Part shown: piece after piece, positions 47,439-56,195 of the stretch | Numbering within the stretch: the stretch's first letter is position 1 | Layout of the letters: every line of letters begins with the position of its first letter | Assembly: GCA_017307955.1 (NCBI GenBank) | Contig: JAFKFV010000009.1 | Coordinates: 1-64,000 of the forward strand | Direction of reading: 5' to 3' | From: Allobosea sp. | Lineage (GTDB): Bacteria > Pseudomonadota > Alphaproteobacteria > Rhizobiales > Kaistiaceae | Length of the DNA: 64,000 bases | The notes under the pieces: generated by a model | Seen by the model: the letters and a program-made list of their open reading frames with translations, nothing else | The model's database searches: none | What the model was told of the DNA's origin: nothing | Made by a program: the position numbers and the translations under genes

Positions 47439-48413
47439 TCAAAAACCGCGCGTTCCCGGCGCGTCGAAATCGAGAACCGGCCCGAGCGGCACGATGCCCG
47501 TCGGGTTGATCATGCGGTGGCTCTCGTAATAGTGGCCCTTGATATGGGCGAAATCGACCGTCTCGCGGATGCCCGGCACCTGGTAGAGCTCGCGCGTATA
47601 GGACCAGAGCGCGGGATAGTCCGAAAGGCGGCGGATATTGCACTTGAAGTGGCCGACATAGACCGGATCGAAGCGCAGCAGCGTCGTCCACAGCCGCCAG
47701 TCGGCCTCGGTCTGCCGGTCGCCAGCCAGCCAGGGCTGGCGTGACAGGATGCCCTCCAGCCAGTCGAGGCTCTCGAAGAGCGGCACCACCGCCTCCTCAT
47801 AGGCCGACTGCGTCGTCGCGAAGCCGGCGCGGTAGACGCCGTTGTTGACGGTGTCGTAGATTCGTGTGTTGAGCGCGTCGATTTCTGTGCGGAAACCGTC
47901 GGGATAATAGTCGCCCTCCGTCGCGCCGACGCTGTCGAAAGCGCTGTTCAGCATGCGGATGATCTCGGCGGATTCGTTCGAGACGATCGTCTTCGTCTCG
48001 CGGTCCCACAGCACCGGCACGGTGACGCGGCCGGAATAGGTCGGGTCGGCCAGCGTATAGACCTGGTGCAGGAATTCCTTGCCGTTGACGAGATCGCCGG
48101 TGACGCCGGGGCCGGGCTCGAAGGTCCAGCCGTTCTCCAGCATGCGCCAATGCACGACGGAATAATCGATGATGCCCTCTAAGCCCTTGAGCGCGCGGAA
48201 GATCATCGTGCGATGCGCCCAGGGACAGGCCCTCGCGATATAGAGATGATAGCGCCCCGGCTCGGCCCTGAAGCCGCCCTTGCCGGTCGGCCCGGCGCTG
48301 CCGTCCGGCGTCACCCAGTTGCGGAAGCCCGCGGTCGAGCGCACGAAGCGGCCGCCGCTCTTCGACGTGTCATACCATTGGTCGCGCCAGACGCCGTCGA
48401 TCAGAAGTCCCAT
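47439..48413 (-). CDS. Glutathionyl-hydroquinone reductase (Xi-class GST, YqjG-like)
   Basis: A 324-residue protein with the xi-class pattern: active Cys in ARACPWAHRTMIFRALKGLE, VPVLWDRETKTIVSNESAEIIRML, AGFATTQSAYEEAV, WLAGDRQTEADWRLWTTLLRFD and HFKCNIRRLSDYPALWSYTREL. It reduces glutathionyl-hydroquinones with glutathione. The ATG at 48413 gives MGLLIDGVWRDQWYDT, the family N-terminus. Confidence 0.93.
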   Translation of the reverse strand: MGLLIDGVWRDQWYDTSKSGGRFVRSTAGFRNWVTPDGSAGPTGKGGFRAEPGRYHLYIARACPWAHRTMIFRALKGLEGIIDYSVVHWRMLENGWTFEPGPGVTGDLVNGKEFLHQVYTLADPTYSGRVTVPVLWDRETKTIVSNESAEIIRMLNSAFDSVGATEGDYYPDGFRTEIDALNTRIYDTVNNGVYRAGFATTQSAYEEAVVPLFESLDWLEGILSRQPWLAGDRQTEADWRLWTTLLRFDPVYVGHFKCNIRRLSDYPALWSYTRELYQVPGIRETVDFAHIKGHYYESHRMINPTGIVPLGPVLDFDAPGTRGF

Positions 48414-48579
48414 CGGCCTGCTCCTTGTTTGCTTGCCATCATGTGCGGGCGTGGCGGAAATGTCGCCAGTCCTGATCGAGGCGACAACACGTTCACCGAT
48501 CCGCCGCGAGCGCCTTGACCCTTGCCGCGCCGCGACGCATCGTCGGCCCGGTCTCACGCTTCGCCCGGGAGTCGCCGCC

Positions 48580-49035
48580 ATGCTGCGCGCCGCCATCGTC
48601 CTCGCCCTTCTCGCCGCCGTCGCCGTTCCGGCTGCCTCGGCCGGCACGCGCTCGCTCGACGATCCGAGCGTCACGGTCGGCTCCTGGAGCCGCGGCAAGG
48701 TTCCGCTCTGCGACGAGCCGTCTGTTATCCGCCAGATCTCCAGCCGTTATCACACGGCCAATGTGAAGACCTGGGGCAACGATCTCGCGATCGGTTCGGT
48801 TCAGCGCATCGTGCAGACGCGTTGGGAGCCGGCCAATCCGGGCCTGATCGACCGCCGCTTCTGCCATGCGCGGGTCGAGCTCTCCAACGGCCATCCGGAC
48901 GATCTCTATTACCTGATCGAGGAGCGGCAGGGCATCGCCTCGATCGGCTGGGGCGTCGAGTTCTGCTTCCCCAACCAGGACCCGTGGCGGGTCTATGACG
49001 GCTACTGCCGCACGGTGCGCGCTGCGGAGCAGTAA
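48580..49035 (+). CDS. Secreted protein of unknown function
   Basis: A 151-residue protein with a signal peptide (MLRAAIVLALLAAVAVPAASA, cleavage after AxA). The mature part has four Cys (C44, C95, C129 and C143 by count from the start) suitable for two disulfides, and the sequence YLIEERQGIASIGWGVEFCF near the end. The ribosome site GGGAG is 8 bases upstream. Similar small periplasmic proteins occur in Hyphomicrobiales. The gene is 33 bases before the RNase T2 gene on the same strand. Confidence 0.75.
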   Translation: MLRAAIVLALLAAVAVPAASAGTRSLDDPSVTVGSWSRGKVPLCDEPSVIRQISSRYHTANVKTWGNDLAIGSVQRIVQTRWEPANPGLIDRRFCHARVELSNGHPDDLYYLIEERQGIASIGWGVEFCFPNQDPWRVYDGYCRTVRAAEQ

Positions 49036-49068
49036 GGGGCGATCGCCGCGAATCGCGGAGGCGCGTGC

Positions 49069-49710
49069 ATGCGCTGCGGGCTCAGGACCCTCGCGATCCT
49101 GTTCGGGCTCCTCGCCGGCCTGGTGACGGCCGCCGCCGAGGATCGACCGGGCGATTTCGATTTCTACGTGCTGTCGCTCTCCTGGTCGCCGACCTATTGC
49201 CTCGGCGAAGGCCGCGACGACCGCATCCAGTGCGGCGGGCGACCCTATGCCTTCGTCGTACATGGGCTGTGGCCGCAATATGAGCGCGGCTATCCGAGCG
49301 ACTGCGCGGTCGGCGATACGCGCGTTCCCCGGCGCACGGTCGATGCGATGCTCGACCTGATGCCGAGCCCCTCGCTGATCCGCCACGAATGGCGCAAGCA
49401 CGGCACCTGTTCCGGGCTCGATCAGCGGGACTATTTCGCGCTTGTCCGCGAAGCCCGTGCCGCCGTCAATATTCCGCCGGCCTTCGTCGATCTCGACGAT
49501 CCGCTGACCGTCTCGCCCGAGGCCATCGAAGCGGCCTTCCTCAAGGCGAATCCCGGCCTGCCGCGCGACGGCTTCGCCGTCATCTGCAACTCCCGCCGCC
49601 TGAGCGAGGTGCGCGTCTGCATGACCCGCGACCTCGCCTTCCGCCCCTGCCCCGAGGTCGATCGCAACGCCTGCCGCCGGCCGAGCGTCGTGATGCCGCC
49701 GGTGCGCTGA
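49069..49710 (+). CDS. Secreted ribonuclease T2
   Basis: A 213-residue enzyme with a signal peptide (LRTLAILFGLLAGLVTAAA). The two active-site segments are complete: CAS1 in FVVHGLWPQYE and CAS2 in IRHEWRKHGTCSG, each with its catalytic His. Cys residues are placed for several disulfides. It should degrade RNA in the periplasm or outside the cell, perhaps for phosphate and nucleotide scavenging. Confidence 0.95.
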   Translation: MRCGLRTLAILFGLLAGLVTAAAEDRPGDFDFYVLSLSWSPTYCLGEGRDDRIQCGGRPYAFVVHGLWPQYERGYPSDCAVGDTRVPRRTVDAMLDLMPSPSLIRHEWRKHGTCSGLDQRDYFALVREARAAVNIPPAFVDLDDPLTVSPEAIEAAFLKANPGLPRDGFAVICNSRRLSEVRVCMTRDLAFRPCPEVDRNACRRPSVVMPPVR

Positions 49711-49731
49711 CCTCCTTTCCCGGAACGCCCG

Positions 49732-50334
49732 ATGCCTACGCTCCGCTCGTCTCCTGCCTCGCCCTTCGGCCGCAAGGTCAAGCTCGTCGCCTATCGCCTC
49801 GGGCTGATGGACCGGATCGAGGTCGTCAATGCCGATACGGCCGATCCTTCGGATTCGCTGCGCGGGCAGAACCCGCTCGGCAAGATCCCGGCGCTGATCC
49901 TGGACGACGGGCAGGTGCTCTACGATTCCCGCGTCATCGTCGACTATCTCGACCATCTCGCCGGCGGCGGCGGTGTCATTCCGGCTGATCCGGCCCTGCG
50001 CTTCCCTGCGCTGACGATGCAGGCGCTGGCCGATGGCGTGATGGATGCCGCGCTGCTGCAGGTCTACGAAAAGCGCTGGCGCGACGAAGGCCTCCGGAGC
50101 GAGCGCTGGGCGTCGCATCAGGCCGACAAGGTGGCGCGCGGCCTCGCCGCATTCGAGGCGAGTGACCTTTCCGGGCCGATCCATATCGGCCATATCGCGC
50201 TTGCGTGTGCTCTCGGCTATCTCGATCTCCGCTTCGGCGGCGACTGGCGGCAGACGCATCCGGCGCTGGTACGCTGGCTGGACGTCTTCGCCGCCGCCAA
50301 TCCCGCCTTCGACAAGACCCGCCCGCCCGTCTGA
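49732..50334 (+). CDS. Glutathione S-transferase family protein
   Basis: A 200-residue protein with the thioredoxin-like N-domain (MPTLRSSPASPFGRKVKLVAYRLGL, residue Ser/Arg pair in the active loop), NPLGKIPALILDDGQVLYDSRVIVDYLD as the glutathione-binding segment, and a helical C-domain (YLDLRFGGDWRQTHPALVRWLD). The start is only 21 bases after the RNase T2 stop, so co-transcription is possible. Substrate unknown. Confidence 0.9.
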   Translation: MPTLRSSPASPFGRKVKLVAYRLGLMDRIEVVNADTADPSDSLRGQNPLGKIPALILDDGQVLYDSRVIVDYLDHLAGGGGVIPADPALRFPALTMQALADGVMDAALLQVYEKRWRDEGLRSERWASHQADKVARGLAAFEASDLSGPIHIGHIALACALGYLDLRFGGDWRQTHPALVRWLDVFAAANPAFDKTRPPV

Positions 50335-50354
50335 CACCGATCGAGGAGATCGCC

Positions 50355-51200
50355 ATGAGCTTTTCCGCCCGCGACGCGGCGACCCTTGCCACCATCCTCG
50401 ACGAGGCTGCCGCTGCTGAAATCCTTCCGCGCTTCCGCCGCCTCGGCGAGGGCGCCGTACGCGAGAAAACTTCGGCCGAGGATCTCGTCACCGACGCCGA
50501 TGTGGCGGCGGAGAAGGCGATCACGGCCGCGCTCGGCAAGGCTTTTCCGGGCGCACTGGTGCTCGGCGAGGAAGCGGTTTCCGAGCATGGCGAGCAGCTT
50601 CTCGACGCGCTCGGCGATGCCGACCTCGCCTTCGTGATCGATCCGGTTGACGGCACGCGCAACTTCGCCTCCGGGCTGACCCTCTTCGGCGTCATGGCCG
50701 GCGTCGTCGCGAAGGGCGAGGTCGTGGGCGGCGTCATCCTCGATCCGATCGGGGGCGACTGGTCGGTGGCGCTTCGCGGCGAAGGCGCATGGACCGAGAC
50801 ACGCGACGGAAGCCGGGTCGATCTGAAAGTGGCGAAGCCGAAGCCGGTCGACGAGATGGTCGGCTTCTGTGCCTGGTGGCTGCTGGACGAGCCGCTGCGC
50901 TCGCAACTGGCGGCGAATTGCGCGAGCGTCGCTGCCGTCGCCAATTATCGCTGCGCCGCGCATGAATATCGGCTCATCGCCGGCGGCCACGCCCATTTCT
51001 CATGCTTCAGCAAGCTGATGGTCTGGGACCATGCGGCAGGGTGGCTGCTGCACCGGGAGGCCGGCGGCTATTCGCGCCGCTATGACGGCAGCGCCTATTC
51101 GCCGCTCCATCGCTCGGGCGGCCTGCTCTGCACCCCCGACGAGGACAGCTGGAACGCGCTGCACGAGGCGCTGTTCAGGGGAACCGTCTACGCGCGCTGA
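50355..51200 (+). CDS. Inositol monophosphatase-family phosphatase
   Basis: A 281-residue Mg-dependent phosphatase: the metal-binding sites are in EDLVTDADVAAE, LVLGEEAVSEHG, VIDPVDGTRNFASGL and VWDHAAGWLLHREAG. Family members act on inositol phosphate, histidinol phosphate, PAP or fructose bisphosphate; the sequence alone does not choose. The ATG at 50355 has GAGGAG 5 bases upstream and lies 21 bases after the GST stop. Confidence 0.9.
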   Translation: MSFSARDAATLATILDEAAAAEILPRFRRLGEGAVREKTSAEDLVTDADVAAEKAITAALGKAFPGALVLGEEAVSEHGEQLLDALGDADLAFVIDPVDGTRNFASGLTLFGVMAGVVAKGEVVGGVILDPIGGDWSVALRGEGAWTETRDGSRVDLKVAKPKPVDEMVGFCAWWLLDEPLRSQLAANCASVAAVANYRCAAHEYRLIAGGHAHFSCFSKLMVWDHAAGWLLHREAGGYSRRYDGSAYSPLHRSGGLLCTPDEDSWNALHEALFRGTVYAR

Positions 51201-51294
51201 AGCGTTCGCTCGTCGCCGCGCGATCCGGCAAAGGGTACCCGAAGCCGCTTCGCCGCCCTATGTTCCGCTTCCGGCGGCACAGAGGGTATCCGGC

Positions 51295-52059
51295 ATGTCG
51301 AATGAGAGGCGCGTCGCGCTGGTGACGGGCGCCGCCCGGCGTATCGGGCGCGCCATCGCCGAAGACTTGGCCGAGGCAGGATTCGCCGTCGCGATCCACT
51401 GCAACCGCTCGCGCGCGGATGCGGATACGCTGGCGGCATCGATCCGCGCCAGAGGCGGCCACGCCACGGTGATAGCCGCGGACCTCGCCGATCTTGCCCG
51501 CGTCCCGGCGATCGTTGCCGAGGCTGCGGAGGCACTCGGTCCGCCGACGCTGCTCGTCAACAACGCCTCGATCTTCGAAGCCGATGGCATCGGCGCCTTT
51601 GACGCGGCGCTGTTCCAGCGCCAGCTCGCCGTCAATCTCACCGCACCGGTGCTGCTCGCCGACGCCTTCGCCGCCGCGCTGCCGGAGCGCGAGCAGGGCC
51701 TTGTCGTCAACATCGTCGACCAGCGAGCCTGGAAGCCCACGCCCTATTACATGTCGTATCAGCTCTCGAAATCCGGCCTCCTCACCGCGACCCGCACGCT
51801 CGCGCAGGCGCTGGCGCCGCGCATCCGCGTCAACGCGATCGGACCGGGGCCGACGGTCGCCTCCACGCGGCAGGATGCGGATGACTTCCGTCGCCAGGCC
51901 GAGGCGGTGCCGCTCCGCCATGGTCCCGAACTTTCGGAATTCGGCCGCACCATCACCTATCTCTATGAGACGCGCTCGATCACCGGCCAGATGATCGCGC
52001 TGGACGGCGGCCAGCATCTTGCCTGGGAGACGCCCGACGTCGTAGGGATCAAAGAGTGA
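51295..52059 (+). CDS. SDR oxidoreductase, pteridine reductase/FolM-like
   Basis: A 254-residue NADPH-type [22 protein letters not shown] with the RR pair typical of pteridine reductases, [15 protein letters not shown], and the active site [14 protein letters not shown]. Pteridine reductase and FolM share NASxF and AxxRIG motifs, so a role in reducing biopterin-like or dihydromonapterin compounds is the likely one. The stop overlaps the GTG start of uvrC by 4 bases. Confidence 0.85.
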   Translation: MSNERRVALVTGAARRIGRAIAEDLAEAGFAVAIHCNRSRADADTLAASIRARGGHATVIAADLADLARVPAIVAEAAEALGPPTLLVNNASIFEADGIGAFDAALFQRQLAVNLTAPVLLADAFAAALPEREQGLVVNIVDQRAWKPTPYYMSYQLSKSGLLTATRTLAQALAPRIRVNAIGPGPTVASTRQDADDFRRQAEAVPLRHGPELSEFGRTITYLYETRSITGQMIALDGGQHLAWETPDVVGIKE

Positions 52060-54143
52060 ACAAGAAGCCTGCCCATAACGATCCGACGATTCCTTCCACC
52101 GACGCCGACGACGAGACCGCGCTTCCCGAGGGCGCGCTGCTCGAAGGCGTCACGATGATGGACGACGACTCCGCGGATCCGGCCGATCCGGTAGATCCGG
52201 AAGCTCTCGCGGCCGAGGACGCCGCTGCCGAAGCCACTGTGCCGTTCGAAGCCGGCGGCGAGCTGACCCCGCGCGGCCAGGGCGCCGCGGTGATCGCCGA
52301 TTTCGTCAAGCGCCTGCCGAATGCGCCCGGCGTCTACCGCATGTTCGATGCGGCAGGCAACGTGCTCTATGTCGGCAAGGCGCGCAATCTCAAGAAGCGC
52401 GTCACCAGCTATACCCGCATCGGACTGCAGTCGAACCGGATCATCCGCATGATCCAGCAGACCGCGACGATGGAATTCGTCACGACGAGGACCGAAACCG
52501 AGGCGCTGCTGCTGGAGGCGAACCTCATCAAGCGCCTGCGGCCGCGCTTCAACGTGCTGCTGCGTGACGACAAGTCGTTTCCCTATATCCTCATCACCGA
52601 TCACGAGGCGCCGCAGCTCGTGAAGCATCGCGGCGCGCGCACCCGCAAGGGCGAATATTTCGGCCCCTTCGCCTCGGCGGGCGCGGTCGGCAACACCGTC
52701 ACCGCGATGCAGCGCGCCTTTCTGATCCGCACCTGCACCGACAGTGTCTACGAGGCGCGTACGCGCCCCTGCCTGCTTTTCCAGATCAAGCGGTGCAGCG
52801 GTCCCTGCACGCGCGAGATCGCGCTTGAGGATTATGCCGAGCTGGTGCGCGAGGCGAAGGGCTTCCTGTCCGGCAAGTCCTCGGCGATCCGGACCGAACT
52901 CGCCGAGGCGATGGCCGCCGCCAGCGCCGATCTCGATTTCGAGCGGGCGGCGATCTATCGCGATCGCCTCGCCGCGCTCAGCCATGTGCAGTCCTATCAG
53001 GGCATCAATCCGCAGGGCGTCGAGGAAGCCGACGTCGTCGCCGTCCATCAGGAGGGCGGCCAGAGCTGTGTCCAGGTCTTCTTCTTCCGCACCGGGCAGA
53101 ACTGGGGCAACCACGCCTTCTATCCGCGCGCCGACAAGTCGCTCGGCCCCGGCGAGGTGCTCTCAGCCTTCTTGGCGCAGTTCTACGAGGACAAGCCCTG
53201 CCCGCGCCTGATCCTCATCAGCCACGAGATTGAGGAGGCCGACCTGCTCGCCGAGGCGCTCGCGGAGCATGCCGGCCACAAGGTCGAGATCGCGGTGCCG
53301 AAGCGCGGCGAGAAGAAGGACCTCGTGGATCACGCACTCGCCAATGCGCGGGAGGCACTCGGCCGCAACCTTGCGGAAACATCGAGCCAGGCGCGGTTGC
53401 TCGAAGGCGTCGGCACGACCTTCGGTCTCGAGACCCTTCCGCGCCGTATCGAGGTCTATGACAACAGCCACATCATGGGCACGAACGCCGTCGGCGCGAT
53501 GATCGTCGCCGGCCCGCGCGGCTTCGTGAAGAACCAGTACCGCAAGTTCAACATCCGCTCGGAGGAGATCACGCCGGGCGACGATTTCGGCATGATGCGC
53601 GAGGTGCTGACGCGCCGCTTCTCGCGCCTCGTCAAGGAGCATGGCAGCCGCGATGCGGCGCCGCGCGACGAGGATGGCTTCGGGCCGTGGCCGGACCTCG
53701 TCTTCATCGACGGCGGCCAGGGGCAGCTTTCGGCGGCGAAGGGGATCCTCGACGAACTCGGCCTCACCGAGCAGGTGCCGCTGGTCGGCATCGCCAAGGG
53801 CCCGGACCGCGACGCCGGGCGCGAGACCTTCTTCGTCCCCGGCCGCGATCCGTTCATGCTGCAGCCGCGCGATCCGGTGCTCTATTTCGTGCAGCGGATG
53901 CGCGACGAGGCGCATCGCTTCGTCATCGGCTCGCACCGCGCCAAGCGGAAGGCGGCCTTCACCGCCAATCCGCTGGACGAGATCGGCGGCATCGGCCCGA
54001 CCCGCAAGCGCGCCCTCCTCGCCCATTTCGGCACCGCCAAGGCGGTCAGCCGCGCGAGCGTCCCCGACCTCCTCGCCGTCCCGGGCGTCTCCGCCCAGAT
54101 GGCCCAGACCATCTACGACTTCTTCCACGACCGCGGCGAATGA
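52056..54143 (+). CDS. uvrC: Excinuclease ABC subunit C
   Basis: A 695-residue nucleotide excision repair nuclease. The GIY-YIG domain starts at about residue 88 ([27 protein letters not shown]), the UVR motif lies near 300 ([16 protein letters not shown]), the second nuclease domain has [14 protein letters not shown], and two helix-hairpin-helix motifs end the protein ([34 protein letters not shown]). The first 85 residues are an acidic extension not found in most UvrC proteins ([32 protein letters not shown]). The GTG at 52056 overlaps the SDR stop; a start inside the extension cannot be excluded. Confidence 0.96.
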   Translation: MNKKPAHNDPTIPSTDADDETALPEGALLEGVTMMDDDSADPADPVDPEALAAEDAAAEATVPFEAGGELTPRGQGAAVIADFVKRLPNAPGVYRMFDAAGNVLYVGKARNLKKRVTSYTRIGLQSNRIIRMIQQTATMEFVTTRTETEALLLEANLIKRLRPRFNVLLRDDKSFPYILITDHEAPQLVKHRGARTRKGEYFGPFASAGAVGNTVTAMQRAFLIRTCTDSVYEARTRPCLLFQIKRCSGPCTREIALEDYAELVREAKGFLSGKSSAIRTELAEAMAAASADLDFERAAIYRDRLAALSHVQSYQGINPQGVEEADVVAVHQEGGQSCVQVFFFRTGQNWGNHAFYPRADKSLGPGEVLSAFLAQFYEDKPCPRLILISHEIEEADLLAEALAEHAGHKVEIAVPKRGEKKDLVDHALANAREALGRNLAETSSQARLLEGVGTTFGLETLPRRIEVYDNSHIMGTNAVGAMIVAGPRGFVKNQYRKFNIRSEEITPGDDFGMMREVLTRRFSRLVKEHGSRDAAPRDEDGFGPWPDLVFIDGGQGQLSAAKGILDELGLTEQVPLVGIAKGPDRDAGRETFFVPGRDPFMLQPRDPVLYFVQRMRDEAHRFVIGSHRAKRKAAFTANPLDEIGGIGPTRKRALLAHFGTAKAVSRASVPDLLAVPGVSAQMAQTIYDFFHDRGE

Positions 54144-54152
54144 GGCGGCCGT

Positions 54153-55373
54153 TCAGGCCGCCCTGCCCCAACGCGGGAACGGGTCTTCCAGCGCGGCGGC
54201 GGCGGCGGTGATGCCCGTGGTGACGCTGCCATGCAGGCAGGTATCGAGGATGGCGCGGATCGCGGCCTCGTCCATGGCCGGGCCGCCGATGAACACGAGC
54301 TCCTGGCGGCGATCGCCCCAGACCTCGTTCCAGTGCCGGCGCATGCTGGAGACGGCTTCGGGGTCGCTCGGCCAGCGCTCGCGCGGCATCGCCGCCCACC
54401 AGTAGCCGCGTCCCTCCGTGCGCAGGATCGAACCTGCGATCGAGAGCTCGGCCGCCCAGGACGGCCGCGTCGCGAGCCAGAAATGCCCCTTGGCCCGGAG
54501 CACGCCGGGAAAACCCGAGGCAAGGGCCGCGTGGAACTTGGCCGGGTGGAAGGGCCGCCGCGCCCGGTAGACAAAGGAGCGGATGCCGTATTCCTCCGTC
54601 TCCGGCACATGGTCGGCAAAGCCGTAGAGTTCCTTGAGCCAGAGCGGATGCGTGCGCGAGCGCTCCTCGTCATAGAGGCCGGTGTCGAGGATGAGGTCGA
54701 GCGGCGCGGCGCTGAATTCCGTCTCGATGATGCGCGCATCCGCATTGAGCCCCCGCACGACCCGCCGCACGTCGGCGAGACGCTCCGGCGGCACATCGCG
54801 CACCTTGTTGATGACGACGATGTCGGCAAATTCGATCTGTTCGACGAGAAGATCGGCGAGCGTCCTGTCATCCTCGGGCCCCGCCGTGCTGCCGCGCTCG
54901 GCGAGGAGGTCGGTCGAGGAATAATCGGCGAGAAGGTTCACCGCATCGACGACCGTCACCATGGCGTCGAGCCGCGCGACATCGGACAGCGAGAAGCCGT
55001 CCTCGTCGCGGAAATCGAAGGTGGCTGCGACCGGAAGGGGCTCGGCGATGCCGGTACCCTCGATCAGCAACGCGTCGAACCGGTCCTCGCGCGCGAGGCG
55101 GCGGACCTCGCGGAGCAGATCATCGCGCAGCGTGCAGCAGATGCAGCCATTGGTCATCTCGACCAGTTGCTCGTCGGTCCGCGAGAGGTTGCCGCCACCG
55201 TCCCGGACCAGTTCGGCGTCGATGTTCACCTCGGACATGTCGTTGACGATCACGGCGACGCGGCGGCCGTCGCGATTGTTGAGGACATGGTTGAGAAGCG
55301 TCGTCTTGCCGGCACCGAGGAAGCCGGAAAGGACGGTCACCGGCAGGCGCGTGTCGGAAGCGGGGTCGGTCAT
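54153..55373 (-). CDS. G3E-family GTPase, zinc-responsive (ZigA/YeiR-like, COG0523)
   Basis: A 406-residue metal chaperone GTPase. Walker [18 protein letters not shown] (residues 16-33), the metal-binding CxCC in [16 protein letters not shown], Walker [11 protein letters not shown] and the NKxD-like VVINKVRDV. The C-terminal CobW_C domain has [19 protein letters not shown] and a second segment [13 protein letters not shown]. In other bacteria such proteins are derepressed by Zur under zinc starvation and deliver zinc to essential enzymes. A perfect palindrome 18 bases upstream of the start supports that. The start at 55373 has GGAG 7 bases upstream. Confidence 0.9.
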   Translation of the reverse strand: MTDPASDTRLPVTVLSGFLGAGKTTLLNHVLNNRDGRRVAVIVNDMSEVNIDAELVRDGGGNLSRTDEQLVEMTNGCICCTLRDDLLREVRRLAREDRFDALLIEGTGIAEPLPVAATFDFRDEDGFSLSDVARLDAMVTVVDAVNLLADYSSTDLLAERGSTAGPEDDRTLADLLVEQIEFADIVVINKVRDVPPERLADVRRVVRGLNADARIIETEFSAAPLDLILDTGLYDEERSRTHPLWLKELYGFADHVPETEEYGIRSFVYRARRPFHPAKFHAALASGFPGVLRAKGHFWLATRPSWAAELSIAGSILRTEGRGYWWAAMPRERWPSDPEAVSSMRRHWNEVWGDRRQELVFIGGPAMDEAAIRAILDTCLHGSVTTGITAAAAALEDPFPRWGRAA

Positions 55374-55391
55374 CGGATCGCTCCATATGTT

Positions 55392-55413
55392 ATGTTATGT
55401 TATAACATAACAT
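55392..55413 (-). promoter_or_regulatory. Probable Zur operator upstream of the G3E GTPase gene
   Basis: A perfect 22-bp palindrome; the half-site is ATGTTATGTTA, centred at 55402/55403. The core GTTATAAC with flanking ATGTTAT/ATAACAT matches the AT-rich inverted repeats bound by Zur in Gram-negative bacteria (GTTATnnnATAAC type). It lies 18 bases upstream of the G3E start, in the promoter. The opposite neighbour is the haem oxygenase gene, whose start is over 200 bases away. An assignment to Fur is less likely. Confidence 0.75.
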
Positions 55414-55640
55414 TTCCTGGACCGATTTCGCCAGTTTTGCAAGTCCGCTGCCGGATGCACTGTTGCAGAAACTGCGGATAGCGACGACGGGACGCATCGC
55501 TTGCGTCGCCGGAACCAACGAGAACGCCGCGCGTTGCCACGACTGGCCTCTTCCGGGGCCACGTCCTTTCCCGGTTGATCGATCAGCCGGATGGCCGCTC
55601 ACCCCCTTGCCGTCCCCGGAGCGGCCGGAGAACAGCTTTC

Positions 55641-56195
55641 GTGAACATTGCCGTCGCAGCCGGTAAGACCCGGCGCATGCAGCTCCGAGAGGCGACGCGG
55701 GCTGCGCACCAGACTCTCGACGACCTTGTAGGCAATTGGCCCTACCTTGCGGACTACCGGCGCTATCTCGCCGGTCAGCGCCGCTTCCGGGCCGCGATCG
55801 ACGACGTCGATCCGGCGGCGGCGGGTCTCGTCTGGTCGATCACACCGCTCTCGACAGCGCTCGCTGACGACTGCGCCGATCTCGGCCTCGGCGCCGAGCC
55901 GGCTCGCGGCACGTTTCCCAGACCGCAAGGCCCCTCCGAGGCGCTCGGCGTCTGCTATGTCGTCGAAGGCTCCGCGCTCGGTGCGCGGCTGCTCCATGCG
56001 CGGGCGGCAGAACTCGGGCTCAGCGACGGCTTTGCGGCCCGCCATCTCGCCATCCAGGCGTCGAGCGGGCGCTGGCGCGCCTTCCTCGATCTTCTCGAAG
56101 ACACCGAGCCGTTCGATTTCGGCGCCGCCGTCGCGTCGGCGAATGCTGCCTTTGCCCTGGCCGCCCATGCCTTCGGATCGGTGGGCGATGTCTGA
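55641..56195 (+). CDS. bphO: Biliverdin-producing haem oxygenase
   Basis: A 172-184 residue bacterial haem oxygenase that makes biliverdin for the phytochrome. The proximal haem His is in LREATRAAHQTLDDLV; the distal helix glycine motif is in LGVCYVVEGSALGARLL. The gene overlaps the phytochrome gene by 8 bases, the usual bphO-bphP operon. Start choice: GTG at 55641 (GGAG 9 bases upstream, 184 residues) or ATG at 55677 (172 residues); the family N-terminus begins close to the ATG. It is divergent from the zinc GTPase. Confidence 0.9.
   Translation: MNIAVAAGKTRRMQLREATRAAHQTLDDLVGNWPYLADYRRYLAGQRRFRAAIDDVDPAAAGLVWSITPLSTALADDCADLGLGAEPARGTFPRPQGPSEALGVCYVVEGSALGARLLHARAAELGLSDGFAARHLAIQASSGRWRAFLDLLEDTEPFDFGAAVASANAAFALAAHAFGSVGDV

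Noticed and set aside
55392..55413. Fur box reading of the palindrome
   Set aside because: The GTTATAAC core and the zinc GTPase downstream fit Zur better than the GATAATGATAATC-type Fur site.
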